Shown here: positions 25,868 through 34,142 of the stretch, piece by piece
How positions within the stretch are numbered: position 1 is the first letter of the stretch
How the letters are laid out: every line of letters begins with the position of its first letter
Source: an uncultured Microscilla sp.
GTDB taxonomy: Bacteria > Bacteroidota > Bacteroidia > Cytophagales > Microscillaceae
Reading direction: 5' to 3'
Length of the DNA: 39,190 nt
Assembly (NCBI RefSeq): GCF_947493425.1
Contig: NZ_CANLRP010000075.1
Coordinates: forward strand, 1 to 39,190
Program-made: the position numbers and the translations under genes
Notes under the pieces: model-generated
Told to the model about the DNA's origin: nothing
Databases searched by the model: none
What the model saw: the letters and a program-made list of their open reading frames with translations, nothing else

Positions 25868-26865
25868 ATTATCAGCATTTATTCTCAATAGCTGTTTTAC
25901 ACAATTACTTTTCAGGTTCATCAGAGGCAGTGCCAGCCATTAATCAATACCTGACACTCAACCCCACACCTGAGTGTGCCCAGTTGATCAAACAGTATCG
26001 ACTCAAGCTACACAGTGCACCCGGCAAGCTTTTCTTGAGCAGCCCAGTGCGAGATGAAGCGCAAAAAACGTTTTTGCCCCTGGCAAATGTGACTTTTGAC
26101 TTTTATATAAAAGTACAGAACCCTGCCTTCTTTTATTTTACCAACATGCAAAGTTTACAGGGTGTTGCCTATCCTCGTTTTGTGGTTGATGGGGTGAATA
26201 CCGAATTGTCTCTGGAAAATGATGAAGCCACTGCGGTTGACTTATTCAATATTCCTGAGCAAAGAAGCGCAGATACTTCGTTTTTTTTACAAAATACGCC
26301 TACCGCATCGCCTACCTTTGGTGTCATTGGGCTTGACCCGGTACCCACACCAGCCTACAATGCCGACCTCAATAAAATCACTTTTGATACCAGCCCAGTT
26401 ACTTATGAAACAGGGCAAGAGTTTCAATTAAGTTACCCAATACCTCCTCAGTGGCCACCCAATGTGCTTGGCTTGGCGTCTATTACGCTTGATGGCAATA
26501 GTCTTACCTTCGACAAGGCTTATACCATTACCTTTAGTCGCAAAGAGCAACAATGGAACTATTACATTGTGGCACCCAATACGTTGTTGCCCGCAGACTT
26601 GGCCATTACTGCCGATGCCGACTCAGAAAGTAGTTGGGCTTTTGACAGTACCACCGAAATACTTACCGGAGAGTTGTACGATCGTTTGAAGGGACTGTAT
26701 CCAGAGGCAAAAATTTTCAATATTGCTTCTACAGCTGCACTACCCTATCAGAGCAAAGCAAAGCAGGGGATCAAGCTCCAGCAAGACAGCGAAACCATCA
26801 TCAATAATTTACCCAACCCTGCTCCCAAAAACGAAGGAGTAGGAATACTCAATATTTACTCATAA
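25864..26865 (+). CDS. eCIS-associated protein of unknown function
   Basis: I do not recognise a domain in this 333-residue protein. The N-terminal segment is helical with LFSIAVLHNYF; the rest is mostly beta-rich, Pro- and Thr-containing sequence with two similar stretches about extending strands (SLQGVAYPRFVVDG and LGLASITLDGNSLTF). There is no signal peptide. Its place between the DUF4255 gene and the sheath gene, with a 4-bp overlap upstream and a 14-bp gap downstream, ties it to particle assembly, perhaps as a second cap-layer protein. That role is inferred from position only. Confidence 0.75.
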   Translation: MNYQHLFSIAVLHNYFSGSSEAVPAINQYLTLNPTPECAQLIKQYRLKLHSAPGKLFLSSPVRDEAQKTFLPLANVTFDFYIKVQNPAFFYFTNMQSLQGVAYPRFVVDGVNTELSLENDEATAVDLFNIPEQRSADTSFFLQNTPTASPTFGVIGLDPVPTPAYNADLNKITFDTSPVTYETGQEFQLSYPIPPQWPPNVLGLASITLDGNSLTFDKAYTITFSRKEQQWNYYIVAPNTLLPADLAITADADSESSWAFDSTTEILTGELYDRLKGLYPEAKIFNIASTAALPYQSKAKQGIKLQQDSETIINNLPNPAPKNEGVGILNIYS

Positions 26866-26879
26866 AAGCATAAATCGTT

Positions 26880-28556
26880 ATGGATTACAACGTACCTGGT
26901 GTGTATGTAGAAGAAGTTTCTACCTTACCTCCTTCAGTAGCAGGGGTGGCCACCGCTATACCAGCCTTTGTAGGCTACACCGAAAAAGCCCTGGATAAAA
27001 ATGGGGTAGCACTGCCAACCGATGAAGTGGCAGTAAAAAGAATAGATACTTTGTTAGAGTATGAGCAGTTTTTTGGCAACCAACCAAAACACGCCAGGTT
27101 TGCCCTGGAAGACGGGGTGCTCAAAAGAAAAGCAGCGACTGGCAGTAGTGATGCAGGCGAGTTGCATTCACACCTGATGTATTACGCTTTGCGCATGTTT
27201 TTTGACAATGGCGGAGGCAGCTGTTACATTGTATCGGTAGGCAGGTATGCTGCGGCTGCTACTACAGCTGATGCAATTTCGGCAGAGGATATACAGAGCG
27301 GCATTGACAAGCTCGAAGAGTTTGATGAGCCTACTTTGGTGGTGTTGCCCGATGCCGTAAACCTTGCCGATGCTGATTATTATGCCAGTTGTGTACAAGT
27401 GCTCAACCAGTGTAATGATTTGAAAGACCGCTTTGGTATTTTTGATGTATTGAGCGCCGATACCGACGCCAGTGGCTTCAGACAAAATATTGGCAACAAT
27501 CACCTTAAGTATGGGGCAGCTTATACCCCTTATCTTCAAACATCATTGAGTTATCAGTACGACGATGCTGATGTAGATGTAGGAGATGCTTTTTTTGAGT
27601 ATAACAGTGGTGCCAATGGTTTTGTGGTGTCATACATGGCATCAAACGCAGGAGGCATTACGCCTAAAATTGCCGTAACCAATACCGCGGATGCAGGTGC
27701 TACTACTGATTTTACAGTAGTCGAAGATGGTTCTACCATTAGTTTAACCATTGCGGCGGCTTCAGATGCCCAAGCGAATAATGTATTGACTGATTGGGCA
27801 GCGTTTACCGGGAACACCGGGGGCTATAGCATTGCATTGGTAGGAGATGGAACCAAAAATGTAGCTTCTAAAGCTTCGGCCAATATGACCAGTCCCACCC
27901 GCTCTTTGGCAGAGATCAAAGACTCCTATACCGCCTTGTACAACGAGATAAAAAACAGCCTGAGAGAGCAAAGAGTAGTGCTGCCCCCAAGTACTGCGGT
28001 GGCGGGTATTTATTCATCGGTTGACCGTGACCGTGGGGTATGGAAAGCCCCCGCCAATGTAAGCATTACTTCGCTGATTGCGCCCACCCGCACAATTAAC
28101 AACACCCAGCAAGGGCGACTCAATGTAGATGCTACTTCGGGTAAATCTATCAATGTAATTCGCAGTTTTTCGGGACGTGGCACGCTGGTATGGGGAGCAC
28201 GCACCCTGGCAGGCAACGACAACGAGTGGAGATATGTAAACGTAAGGCGCTTGTTTATTTACATGCAGGAGTCTATCCAAAAATCCACCTCTTTTGTAGT
28301 ATTTGAGCCCAACACGGCTACTACCTGGCTTAAAGTAAAAGGCTTGGTAGAGAGTTTTTTGTATGGTTTGTGGCAACAAGGAGCCTTGGCTGGCTCTACC
28401 CCTGAGTCGGCTTATTTTGTCAATGTAGGCTTAGGCAAAACAATGAATAGCCAGGATATTTTAGAGGGCAAACTCATTGTGGAAGTAGGCGTTGCGGCAA
28501 GTCGACCCGCCGAGTTTGTAATATTACGCTTTATGCATAAACTGCAGGAGTCATAG
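26880..28556 (+). CDS. eCIS contractile sheath protein (Pvc2-like)
   Basis: The 558-residue protein starts MDYNVPGVYVEEV, the usual beginning of contractile sheath proteins, and ends with VNVRRLFIYMQESIQKSTSFVVFEPN and RPAEFVILRFMHK, the conserved sheath C-terminal fold that links neighbouring subunits. It polymerises around the tube and contracts to drive injection. It is about 200 residues longer than the Pvc2/Afp2 type. The extra length is mainly residues about 225-340, a Gly/Ala/Thr-rich beta-like insertion expected on the outer surface. A 141-bp spacer separates it from the tube genes. Confidence 0.93.
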   Translation: MDYNVPGVYVEEVSTLPPSVAGVATAIPAFVGYTEKALDKNGVALPTDEVAVKRIDTLLEYEQFFGNQPKHARFALEDGVLKRKAATGSSDAGELHSHLMYYALRMFFDNGGGSCYIVSVGRYAAAATTADAISAEDIQSGIDKLEEFDEPTLVVLPDAVNLADADYYASCVQVLNQCNDLKDRFGIFDVLSADTDASGFRQNIGNNHLKYGAAYTPYLQTSLSYQYDDADVDVGDAFFEYNSGANGFVVSYMASNAGGITPKIAVTNTADAGATTDFTVVEDGSTISLTIAAASDAQANNVLTDWAAFTGNTGGYSIALVGDGTKNVASKASANMTSPTRSLAEIKDSYTALYNEIKNSLREQRVVLPPSTAVAGIYSSVDRDRGVWKAPANVSITSLIAPTRTINNTQQGRLNVDATSGKSINVIRSFSGRGTLVWGARTLAGNDNEWRYVNVRRLFIYMQESIQKSTSFVVFEPNTATTWLKVKGLVESFLYGLWQQGALAGSTPESAYFVNVGLGKTMNSQDILEGKLIVEVGVAASRPAEFVILRFMHKLQES

Positions 28557-28568
28557 TCCAAACAGTAG

Positions 28569-28625
28569 TAAGTCATTAGCGACAAGCCATGAGTAAAGGC
28601 GAGTGTATTCATCGGTAATGACTTG
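28569..28625 (+). promoter_or_regulatory. Stem-loop between sheath and tube genes
   Basis: TAAGTCATTA and TAATGACTTG pair over 9-10 bp with a ~37-base loop that can pair further. Its position between two high-copy structural genes suggests attenuation or mRNA processing, though it may be a dispersed repeat. Confidence 0.45.
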
Positions 28626-28697
28626 TGGCTTGAAGCCAACCGCTTGTGGCTCATATTGTACAAAACCATTCCTTAAATATTTTTTAGCTCAAAAGAC

Positions 28698-29168
28698 ATG
28701 GCATTAACAAAAGAACAAATTAAAAATAACTATCCTCTGCCCTCATACAATTACCGGGTATCGATTGATGGTACTACCGTTGCCTTTTCTCAGGTATCGG
28801 GGTTAAAGGTTTCGTATGAAACCACCACCTACAAAGAAAGCCCGGTGGGAGGCGACGCCCCTGGCCCAGTGGTGATGCGGATGCCTGCCCAAAGCTCAGA
28901 GATTACGGTTACTTTGCAAAAGGGCATTGTAAGGGGTAAAAGCATTTCGCTTTATAACTGGATTAACTCTATTCAAACCAATTTGGTAGACAAAAAAGAC
29001 CTCAATATTGAGTTATGCGACGAAAACGGTGCGGCAGTGTTTGTATGGAAAGTAATCAATGCTTTTCCTACGGGTTTAGATGCGCCCACTTTTGATGCCA
29101 ACTCTAACGATGCCTCTATTGAAAGCCTCACGCTCTTGGCAGACAGGGTAACTATGGAAGAGCTGTAA
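28698..29168 (+). CDS. eCIS tube protein 1 (gp19/Pvc1-like)
   Basis: The 156-residue protein has the tube-family layout: NYPLPSYNYRVSIDG, then FSQVSGLKVSYETTTYKES, ITVTLQKGIVRGKS, LYNWI and the end TFDANSNDASIESLTLLADRV. gp19-type proteins stack as hexamers to form the inner tube. It follows the sheath after a spacer and precedes two paralogues. Being first and closest to the consensus, it is the best candidate for the main tube subunit. Confidence 0.9.
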   Translation: MALTKEQIKNNYPLPSYNYRVSIDGTTVAFSQVSGLKVSYETTTYKESPVGGDAPGPVVMRMPAQSSEITVTLQKGIVRGKSISLYNWINSIQTNLVDKKDLNIELCDENGAAVFVWKVINAFPTGLDAPTFDANSNDASIESLTLLADRVTMEEL

Positions 29169-29171
29169 AGC

Positions 29172-29657
29172 ATGGCAGTAAGTAAAAAAGACATAGCAGC
29201 CAACTACCCATTGCCTGCTTATAACTACAGGGTGCAAATTGGTTCAGAAAGTTATGGTTTTGCCAAAGTATCGGGCTTGAGCATGAAGTATGACACAGTA
29301 AGTTATAGACATGGCTTAAGCTTTGCCGAAGGCACCCATCACTTGTTGGGCATTTTGCAGCCTGTAAACCTAAGTTTGCAGCGGGGAGTAGTACGCCAAG
29401 GCAGTTTGTTGCTCGCCTGGATAAGTACGCCCATAAAGCAAGACATTACGGTAGACTTGTGCGACGAAGGCGGCAAGCCCCAAGTAAGTTGGTGGGTGCA
29501 AAATGCCCTGCCTACGGCTTACGAGGCGGGAGATTTTGATGTAAACACCCAAGAGGTGACCATAGAAACCCTCTCGCTGGTGTCTGACAATATGCGGGTT
29601 ACTTACCACCAATCGGGGCAAACTGGCGGAGGCAGAGGAAGTTTTTTTAAGATTTAG
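29172..29657 (+). CDS. eCIS tube-family protein 2
   Basis: The 161-residue protein is clearly paralogous to the preceding one: NYPLPAYNYRVQIG, FAKVSGLSMKYDTVSY, VNLSLQRGVVRQGSL, LLAWI and VTIETLSLVSDNM. Only three bases separate it from the tube 1 gene. In AlgoCIS- and PVC-like particles extra gp19 paralogues form tube-initiator layers near the baseplate, and I infer the same here. The C-terminal tail is Gly-rich. Confidence 0.87.
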   Translation: MAVSKKDIAANYPLPAYNYRVQIGSESYGFAKVSGLSMKYDTVSYRHGLSFAEGTHHLLGILQPVNLSLQRGVVRQGSLLLAWISTPIKQDITVDLCDEGGKPQVSWWVQNALPTAYEAGDFDVNTQEVTIETLSLVSDNMRVTYHQSGQTGGGRGSFFKI

Positions 29658-29668
29658 CATAAGATAGT

Positions 29669-30151
29669 ATGATCAAAAACAAAATTGGTGTTCCAGACCT
29701 TACCATGAACGGCGCACCCTTGCAAGCATACAATTTTTTGGTGTCTTTTCTTGGCAGGGGTAAAAATGGCTTTCCCAACTTGTTAGACATTCGCTTTCAG
29801 CGGGTGTCGGGCATAGAACTCAAGGGGAGCATGGACATCAAACGTATTGGCAGCAGAGAAGTACGTTTGCCGGAGTTTCCTACCCATGGCGATCTTCTTT
29901 TAGAACGAGGATATGTAGTGGGTAGCCCATTGCGCCTTGATATTGTAGAAGGTTTTGCCAACCTGGAGTTTCGCCCACGCGATGTATTGGTGGCATTGCT
30001 CGACACCCAAGGTGAGCCAATGGTGTCGTGGCTTTTTCAGAAAGCAGTGCCAGTGCGTTGGGCAATGGGAGAGCTCAATGCCAGCCAAAGTGGGGTGTTT
30101 ATCGAAACCATCGAACTATCTTATACCCGTTTTGAACCCATTTCTTTATAA
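29669..30151 (+). CDS. eCIS tube-family protein 3, probable tube initiator
   Basis: This 160-residue protein is a more distant paralogue: APLQAYNFLVSFLG, RFQRVSGIELKGSMD, LLLERGYVVGSPLRLD and IETIELSYTRFEP retain the pattern VSG...LERG...IE.(I/L)ELSY. In related clusters the third tube-like protein (Pvc5-like position) connects tube to spike. It lies 11 bp after tube 2 and 4 bp before the small DUF5908-like gene. Confidence 0.85.
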   Translation: MIKNKIGVPDLTMNGAPLQAYNFLVSFLGRGKNGFPNLLDIRFQRVSGIELKGSMDIKRIGSREVRLPEFPTHGDLLLERGYVVGSPLRLDIVEGFANLEFRPRDVLVALLDTQGEPMVSWLFQKAVPVRWAMGELNASQSGVFIETIELSYTRFEPISL

Positions 30152-30155
30152 CACT

Positions 30156-30329
30156 ATGGCAGTAGAAATCAAAGAGCTCATTATAAGGGCCGTAGCAGTA
30201 GAAGAGCCTGCACAAGTAGGCGGGGCAACAGTTGCTGCCGAAGACCATACAGCAGAAGCCAATGCTCAACTGGTGCAGGCCTGTGTAAGAGAAGTATTAA
30301 AAGTTTTGGAACGTAAATCATCGAGGTAA
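30156..30329 (+). CDS. Small eCIS protein, DUF5908-like (57 residues)
   Basis: The start at 30156 was chosen because it follows the tube 3 stop by four bases and begins MAVEIKELIIRAVAVEE, the typical start of the short DUF5908 proteins found in Bacteroidota injection-system clusters. The rest is Ala/Glu-rich and helical, ending VREVLKVLERKSSR. It is probably a structural adaptor or chaperone; no role is known to me. It is followed after four bases by the LysM gene. Confidence 0.78.
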   Translation: MAVEIKELIIRAVAVEEPAQVGGATVAAEDHTAEANAQLVQACVREVLKVLERKSSR

Positions 30330-30333
30330 AACA

Positions 30334-31059
30334 ATGGCTGATAGAAACTTAAAAAAGCTTGATCGACTCAAAATTGTTGCTTTCAAAGAAGCAGAGCGCA
30401 AACCTTTGGCCAAAAGCGAGGAAAAAGAAAGAACCTTTGATACCCCGGTAAATGTAGATGATTTTTCGCAGTTTTATGGGACTAAATATCGACAAAAACC
30501 AAGCATAGGCACTGGTAAAACGGAGGCAAAGCTGGCGGCTTCTTTGCCTCGTGCCCTCACTTTTACGATTATCCTGGACAATACCATAGTGTTTAGAACC
30601 GATTTAAACGATCCAGGACAGAGTAGTTTGAGTGTAGCCCAACAAGTGGACAACTTTTTAGGAGTATGTTATGAAGACGGTCAAACAACGCCCAATCATT
30701 TGGTTATCACCTGGGGGGAAGTCACTTTTGACTGCGTGTTACAGACTTCTACTATTAAGTACAGCCTCTTTGATGTAGATGGCACACCCTTGCGGGCAAC
30801 CATTGCTGCAACTTTTACTGAGGATGATCGAAAAGCAGCTAAGAACAAAAACAACGAGGAAAAAATCAATGACGACAATAAGGGAAAACAACAAAAGCTA
30901 ATGAAGGGAGGAGATCGACTGGATTTGATTGCCAAAGAGGTGTACGGTGATGCTAATTTACAATTTCCTTTGGCAAGCTATAACAATATCAAACACCCTA
31001 GAGAGAACCTCTCAGGTACCACGTTGATTTTTCCATCCATCGAGGAGCTGCTAAGATAA
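30334..31059 (+). CDS. eCIS LysM-domain baseplate protein (Pvc7-like)
   Basis: The 241-residue protein has an N-terminal domain that matches the spike/tube adaptor type (VNVDDFSQFYGTKY, FTIILDNTIVF, VVITWGEVTFDCVLQ-like core), a highly charged Lys/Asn/Glu linker (about residues 170-190) and a C-terminal LysM-like domain (GDRLDLIAKEVYG...LASYNNIKHP...LSGTTLIFP). gp53/Pvc7-type proteins clamp the baseplate around the spike. It ends the first tightly packed group; a 532-bp spacer follows. Confidence 0.87.
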   Translation: MADRNLKKLDRLKIVAFKEAERKPLAKSEEKERTFDTPVNVDDFSQFYGTKYRQKPSIGTGKTEAKLAASLPRALTFTIILDNTIVFRTDLNDPGQSSLSVAQQVDNFLGVCYEDGQTTPNHLVITWGEVTFDCVLQTSTIKYSLFDVDGTPLRATIAATFTEDDRKAAKNKNNEEKINDDNKGKQQKLMKGGDRLDLIAKEVYGDANLQFPLASYNNIKHPRENLSGTTLIFPSIEELLR

Positions 31060-31073
31060 GTAAGTATGTAAGT

Positions 31074-31094
31074 AATTACGAATTATGAATTACG
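31074..31094. repeat. AATTACGAAT repeat cluster
   Basis: Two copies of AATTACGA with an intervening AATTATGAAT variant, starting 14 bases after the LysM gene. Confidence 0.65.
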
Positions 31095-31200
31095 ATTAAC
31101 TGTAAGTTGCTGATAAATAAGCGATTACCTTTATTCATAAGTTGTACTTAATTTTGGCTTGCCGCTTACCAAGACAAAATTAAATACACCTAATATGCAA

Positions 31201-31260
31201 GCAATAGTCCATAGTATTTAGTCGATAGTCCATAGCTGATTCGAGTAAATGTTCACCTTG
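31201..31260. repeat. Dispersed intergenic repeat, copy 2
   Basis: AATAGTCCATAGTATTTAGTCGAT and following bases match 15588-15643 with scattered differences. The palindrome of copy 1 has decayed here (GTAAATGTTCAC). Confidence 0.65.
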
Positions 31261-31466
31261 TTAAATACTGTAAACCAGTATTTTATATTGAGATTGTATA
31301 CTCACTTTATTTTTAAAAGTGTTTCGGTTTTATGCCTAAACACCCAATTAAATAGTTTTTAAATTCATAAATAACTGATAAACAGCAAACAACTTTGACT
31401 AAAATCACTGCGGAGTATTGATGCAAGTATAACTATCATATTATGAGAGAGTTATCTTTACTTGTA

Positions 31467-31536
31467 GCACCGATATACATCGGTATCTAAGGACTTATAG
31501 CTAATTGCACCGATATTCATCGGTATCTAAGGACTT
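31467..31536. promoter_or_regulatory. Two tandem hairpin repeats ahead of the spike gene
   Basis: Two 30-base copies with one difference start at 31467 and 31507 (40-bp period). Each holds ACCGAT-4 bases-ATCGGT followed by ATCTAAGGACTT. The copies end 55 bases before the spike start. They could be repressor sites or leader hairpins. Confidence 0.6.
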
Positions 31537-31591
31537 GCTGCTACTTACTAAGCTTGAGTTGATTTTTTTGTAAAGCAAACAAAAGATTTAA

Positions 31592-33262
31592 ATGAACATA
31601 CCCACGATTACTATATGGAGCGAAGGTCAGGAGGTATACTACCCTGAACACCCTGAGGTAGACATCCAGCACGAGGTCAACAAAGTGCCCTATGCTTGTC
31701 TGTCTTTTCCAGATGGTGATCCGAACAAGCCAGGGTTTACATTGAGCAGCCAGTCTGATTTCGCCCCAGGCAAAACGCTTGAAGTAAAGGTAGATACTGG
31801 CGAGGGTGAGCAAACCACCATCTTTAAAGGGTTTGTGGTAAAGCATGCTATCGAAGCAAGTGCGCATGCTTCCATGCTTTCGCTGGAACTCAAAGGCGAT
31901 TGTATAAAAATGACTGTCGCCCGCAAAAGCGTGGTACACACCCAAGGCAACCAACAAGCCCAACAAGAAGAAGATATACTGGCGCAGTTAATAGAGGCAA
32001 ACGGACTTGAGGCAGACCTGAGCGCCCAAACCTGGAGCAGCCATGAAGAGCTCATACAATACTATAGCTCCGACTGGGACTTTCTTTTGACAAGAGCCGA
32101 CCTGTATGGCTATTGGGTAATGGCTACCGACGGAAAAGTATCGGTGGTAAACCCTAAAGAGATAATAGAAGCTAATAAAGCCAAACACGAAGTGGTATAC
32201 GGCGATGCAGGCATTTTTAATTTGCACCTGGAAATAAACGCCGAACACCAGGCGGCTACCATCAATACGCTTGCCTGGGATACAGCCAACAACGACTTGA
32301 CAAAAAAAGCACAAGCCAAAGAGTTTGTTGCTCAAAAGTCGTTGGTAAGCGCCCAAAGCGATGCGGAGGGGGAACCCATAGATCCAACCGCCCTGGCAAC
32401 CGCCATTGGCAACGAAGAAGAAACCTTGCAAAGCATTGTGCCCCTAAGTGTAGAAGAACAACAAGGGTGGGCAGATGGCAAAATGCTCAAAAGCCGTTTG
32501 GCAATGCTGAGAGGCAGCTTTACCCTGGATGGAAACGCAGAGATACAACCCTTAGACATAGCATTGATCAGTGGCTTTAATGCCCAGTTTGATGGCAACA
32601 CCATCATTTCGGGGGTACGCCACCGACTAGGCTACGATGGTTGGTATACCGACATTCAGTTGGGGATACGTCCAGAGAATTACACTGCCCAGCACGCTGT
32701 AGAAGCCCAAAATGCCGCTGGTTTGCTGCCAAGTATCCAAGGTTTGCAAGTAGGTGTGGTAGACGCCTTCGAAGAAGACAAACAAGGGCAGTTTAGAGTA
32801 AGGGTAAAAATACTTGCCTTGGGCGACATTGTATGGGCACGCCTCACCAGCCCCGATGCAGGCAAAGACAACCGGGGGATGTTTTTTAGACCAGAGGAAG
32901 GTGACGAAGTGGTGGTAGGCTTTATGAACAACGACCCTCGCCAAGCCATTATTTTGGGCAGTGTGTTTGGGGCGAAGTTGCCTCCTCCTCAAGAACCCGA
33001 CGAAACCAATGCTATCAAGGGTATTTTTAGCAAGGCAGGTGTGCAGCTAAAAATAGATGATGAAAAGAAAAGCTTGGAACTGTTGACGTCCGAAGAGCAA
33101 TACCTGAAAATAGAAGACGGGGCAGTCATGGAGATGAAAGATACCCACGGCAACTCTATCACCATGAGTGACAAGGGCATTGTATTGAAAAGTGGCAGCG
33201 ATATTACAATCAGTGCCAGTGGCAATGTAACCATAGAAGGGGCAAAAGTAGATGTGAAGTAG
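31592..33262 (+). CDS. eCIS central spike protein (VgrG/Pvc8-like)
   Basis: The 556-residue protein combines a gpD-like N-terminal half (about 1-370, with SDWDFLLTRADLYGYWV near residue 155), a gp5-like OB fold (about 375-460: VGVVDAFEEDKQGQFRVRV, FRPEEGDEVVVGF, RQAIILGSVFG) and a C-terminal beta-helix of short repeats (SITMSDKGIVLKSGSDITIS, ASGNVTIEGAKVDVK). Trimers form the needle that bears the PAAR tip. It has a long spacer on each side (532 and 248 bp), unlike the rest of the cluster, so it may be transcribed separately. Confidence 0.93.
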   Translation: MNIPTITIWSEGQEVYYPEHPEVDIQHEVNKVPYACLSFPDGDPNKPGFTLSSQSDFAPGKTLEVKVDTGEGEQTTIFKGFVVKHAIEASAHASMLSLELKGDCIKMTVARKSVVHTQGNQQAQQEEDILAQLIEANGLEADLSAQTWSSHEELIQYYSSDWDFLLTRADLYGYWVMATDGKVSVVNPKEIIEANKAKHEVVYGDAGIFNLHLEINAEHQAATINTLAWDTANNDLTKKAQAKEFVAQKSLVSAQSDAEGEPIDPTALATAIGNEEETLQSIVPLSVEEQQGWADGKMLKSRLAMLRGSFTLDGNAEIQPLDIALISGFNAQFDGNTIISGVRHRLGYDGWYTDIQLGIRPENYTAQHAVEAQNAAGLLPSIQGLQVGVVDAFEEDKQGQFRVRVKILALGDIVWARLTSPDAGKDNRGMFFRPEEGDEVVVGFMNNDPRQAIILGSVFGAKLPPPQEPDETNAIKGIFSKAGVQLKIDDEKKSLELLTSEEQYLKIEDGAVMEMKDTHGNSITMSDKGIVLKSGSDITISASGNVTIEGAKVDVK

Positions 33263-33270
33263 AAGTGGCT

Positions 33271-33366
33271 AATTACGAATGAGTGCGAGACGAGGCTTTT
33301 TAATTACGAATTGGTCAATTACGAATTACGAATGGACGCAAAGCGATGCTTTTTCAATTACGAATG
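33271..33366. repeat. AATTACGAAT dispersed repeat cluster after the spike gene
   Basis: At least five copies of AATTACGAA(T) at about 33271, 33302, 33317, 33324 and 33356, with CGCAAAGCGATGCTTTTTC between. A related CGCAAAGCGATTTCTC sits at 39118-39133. Confidence 0.75.
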
Positions 33367-33510
33367 AGCACTGTACGAAGTTTTAAAAATCTTTGATGTG
33401 GTTGCCAACGCGAAGAGCAAACCTGAGTGCATAAAACGTCTTTTAAAGGAATAAACGACTTTATTTGAACTTGTCAATTAAAACAAAACCAAAAAAACAA
33501 ACATAAAAAA

Positions 33511-33732
33511 ATGAATAACAACGTGAGTAATCAAGAAATTCAACTGAACATCAGTGTAGAAGAAGCCAATGTTTTGTTAGAAGCATTGGGCGAAATGCCT
33601 TTCAAAAAAGTATTTGGATTGGTGGGCAAGATTCAACAACAAGCCTCTTCGCAGATCAACCCACAAGGGGAGCCTCAAGCAAACGGCAAAGCAGAAGTAA
33701 AACCACAAAAACACATGGCAGTTCATGAGTAA
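33511..33732 (+). CDS. Small eCIS-associated protein (73 residues)
   Basis: The N-terminal half, ISVEEANVLLEALGEMPFKKVFGLVGKIQQQA, is a helical hairpin pattern found in many short phage- and injection-system-linked proteins. The C-terminal half is a Gln/Lys/Pro-rich tail. Its function is unknown to me. The end overlaps the gp25 gene start by 8 bp, so it is co-translated with a baseplate protein. Confidence 0.75.
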   Translation: MNNNVSNQEIQLNISVEEANVLLEALGEMPFKKVFGLVGKIQQQASSQINPQGEPQANGKAEVKPQKHMAVHE

Positions 33733-34135
33733 TGGAAAATTTCCTTTTTTGGGCACTGGCTGGGGTTTTCCGCCCCAGTTTGGCGAAGGTGGCAAATACC
33801 TGACCACCACCCAAGGCGTAGAAAATGTACACAAGAGCGTGCTTATTCTTTTGCAAACCAATGTGGGCGAAAGGGTTATGCGGGCAGATTTTGGCGGAAG
33901 CCTTGCCAACTTTCAGTTCGAGCAAGTAAGTACACGCTTATTGGAAGACATTAAAGACCACGTGGCAAATACTATAGAAGTAAACGAGCCCAGGGTGCGC
34001 CTCGACAATGTAGAGGTGGAACAAGATACCCAGTTGGAAGGACGCTTGCTGGTGCAGCTTCAGTATACCATCAGAAACTCCAACTCAAGGTTTAACCTGG
34101 TGTATCCTTTTTATGTAACCGAACCTTTGACATAA
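33725..34135 (+). CDS. eCIS baseplate wedge protein gp25/GPW family (Pvc9-like)
   Basis: The 136-residue protein has the gp25 hallmarks: VHKSVLILLQTNVGERVMRADFG, then LLEDIKDHVANTIEVNEPRVRLDNV and the terminal strand pair FNLVYPFYV. gp25 joins sheath to baseplate and starts sheath polymerisation. It overlaps the preceding small gene and is 7 bp from the next one. Confidence 0.93.
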   Translation: MSNGKFPFLGTGWGFPPQFGEGGKYLTTTQGVENVHKSVLILLQTNVGERVMRADFGGSLANFQFEQVSTRLLEDIKDHVANTIEVNEPRVRLDNVEVEQDTQLEGRLLVQLQYTIRNSNSRFNLVYPFYVTEPLT

Positions 34136-34142
34136 CAACGAC

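Larger units (their letters stand above)
31060..31591. other. Repeat-rich spacer inside the eCIS cluster
   Basis: There is no supported gene. It contains AATTACGAAT-type repeats (31074-31094), a second copy of the dispersed repeat at 15588 (31201-31260), and two tandem hairpin repeats (31467-31536) just before the spike gene. It probably holds a separate promoter for the downstream genes. Confidence 0.6.

Noticed and set aside
29955..30155. Upstream extension of the DUF5908-like gene (start at 29955)
   Set aside because: It overlaps the tube 3 gene in another frame with unlikely Trp/Cys-rich sequence; the Met at 30156 gives the typical family N-terminus.
31467..31536. Two-repeat CRISPR remnant
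   Set aside because: The gap between copies is only 10 bases, too short for a spacer, and there is no cas context.
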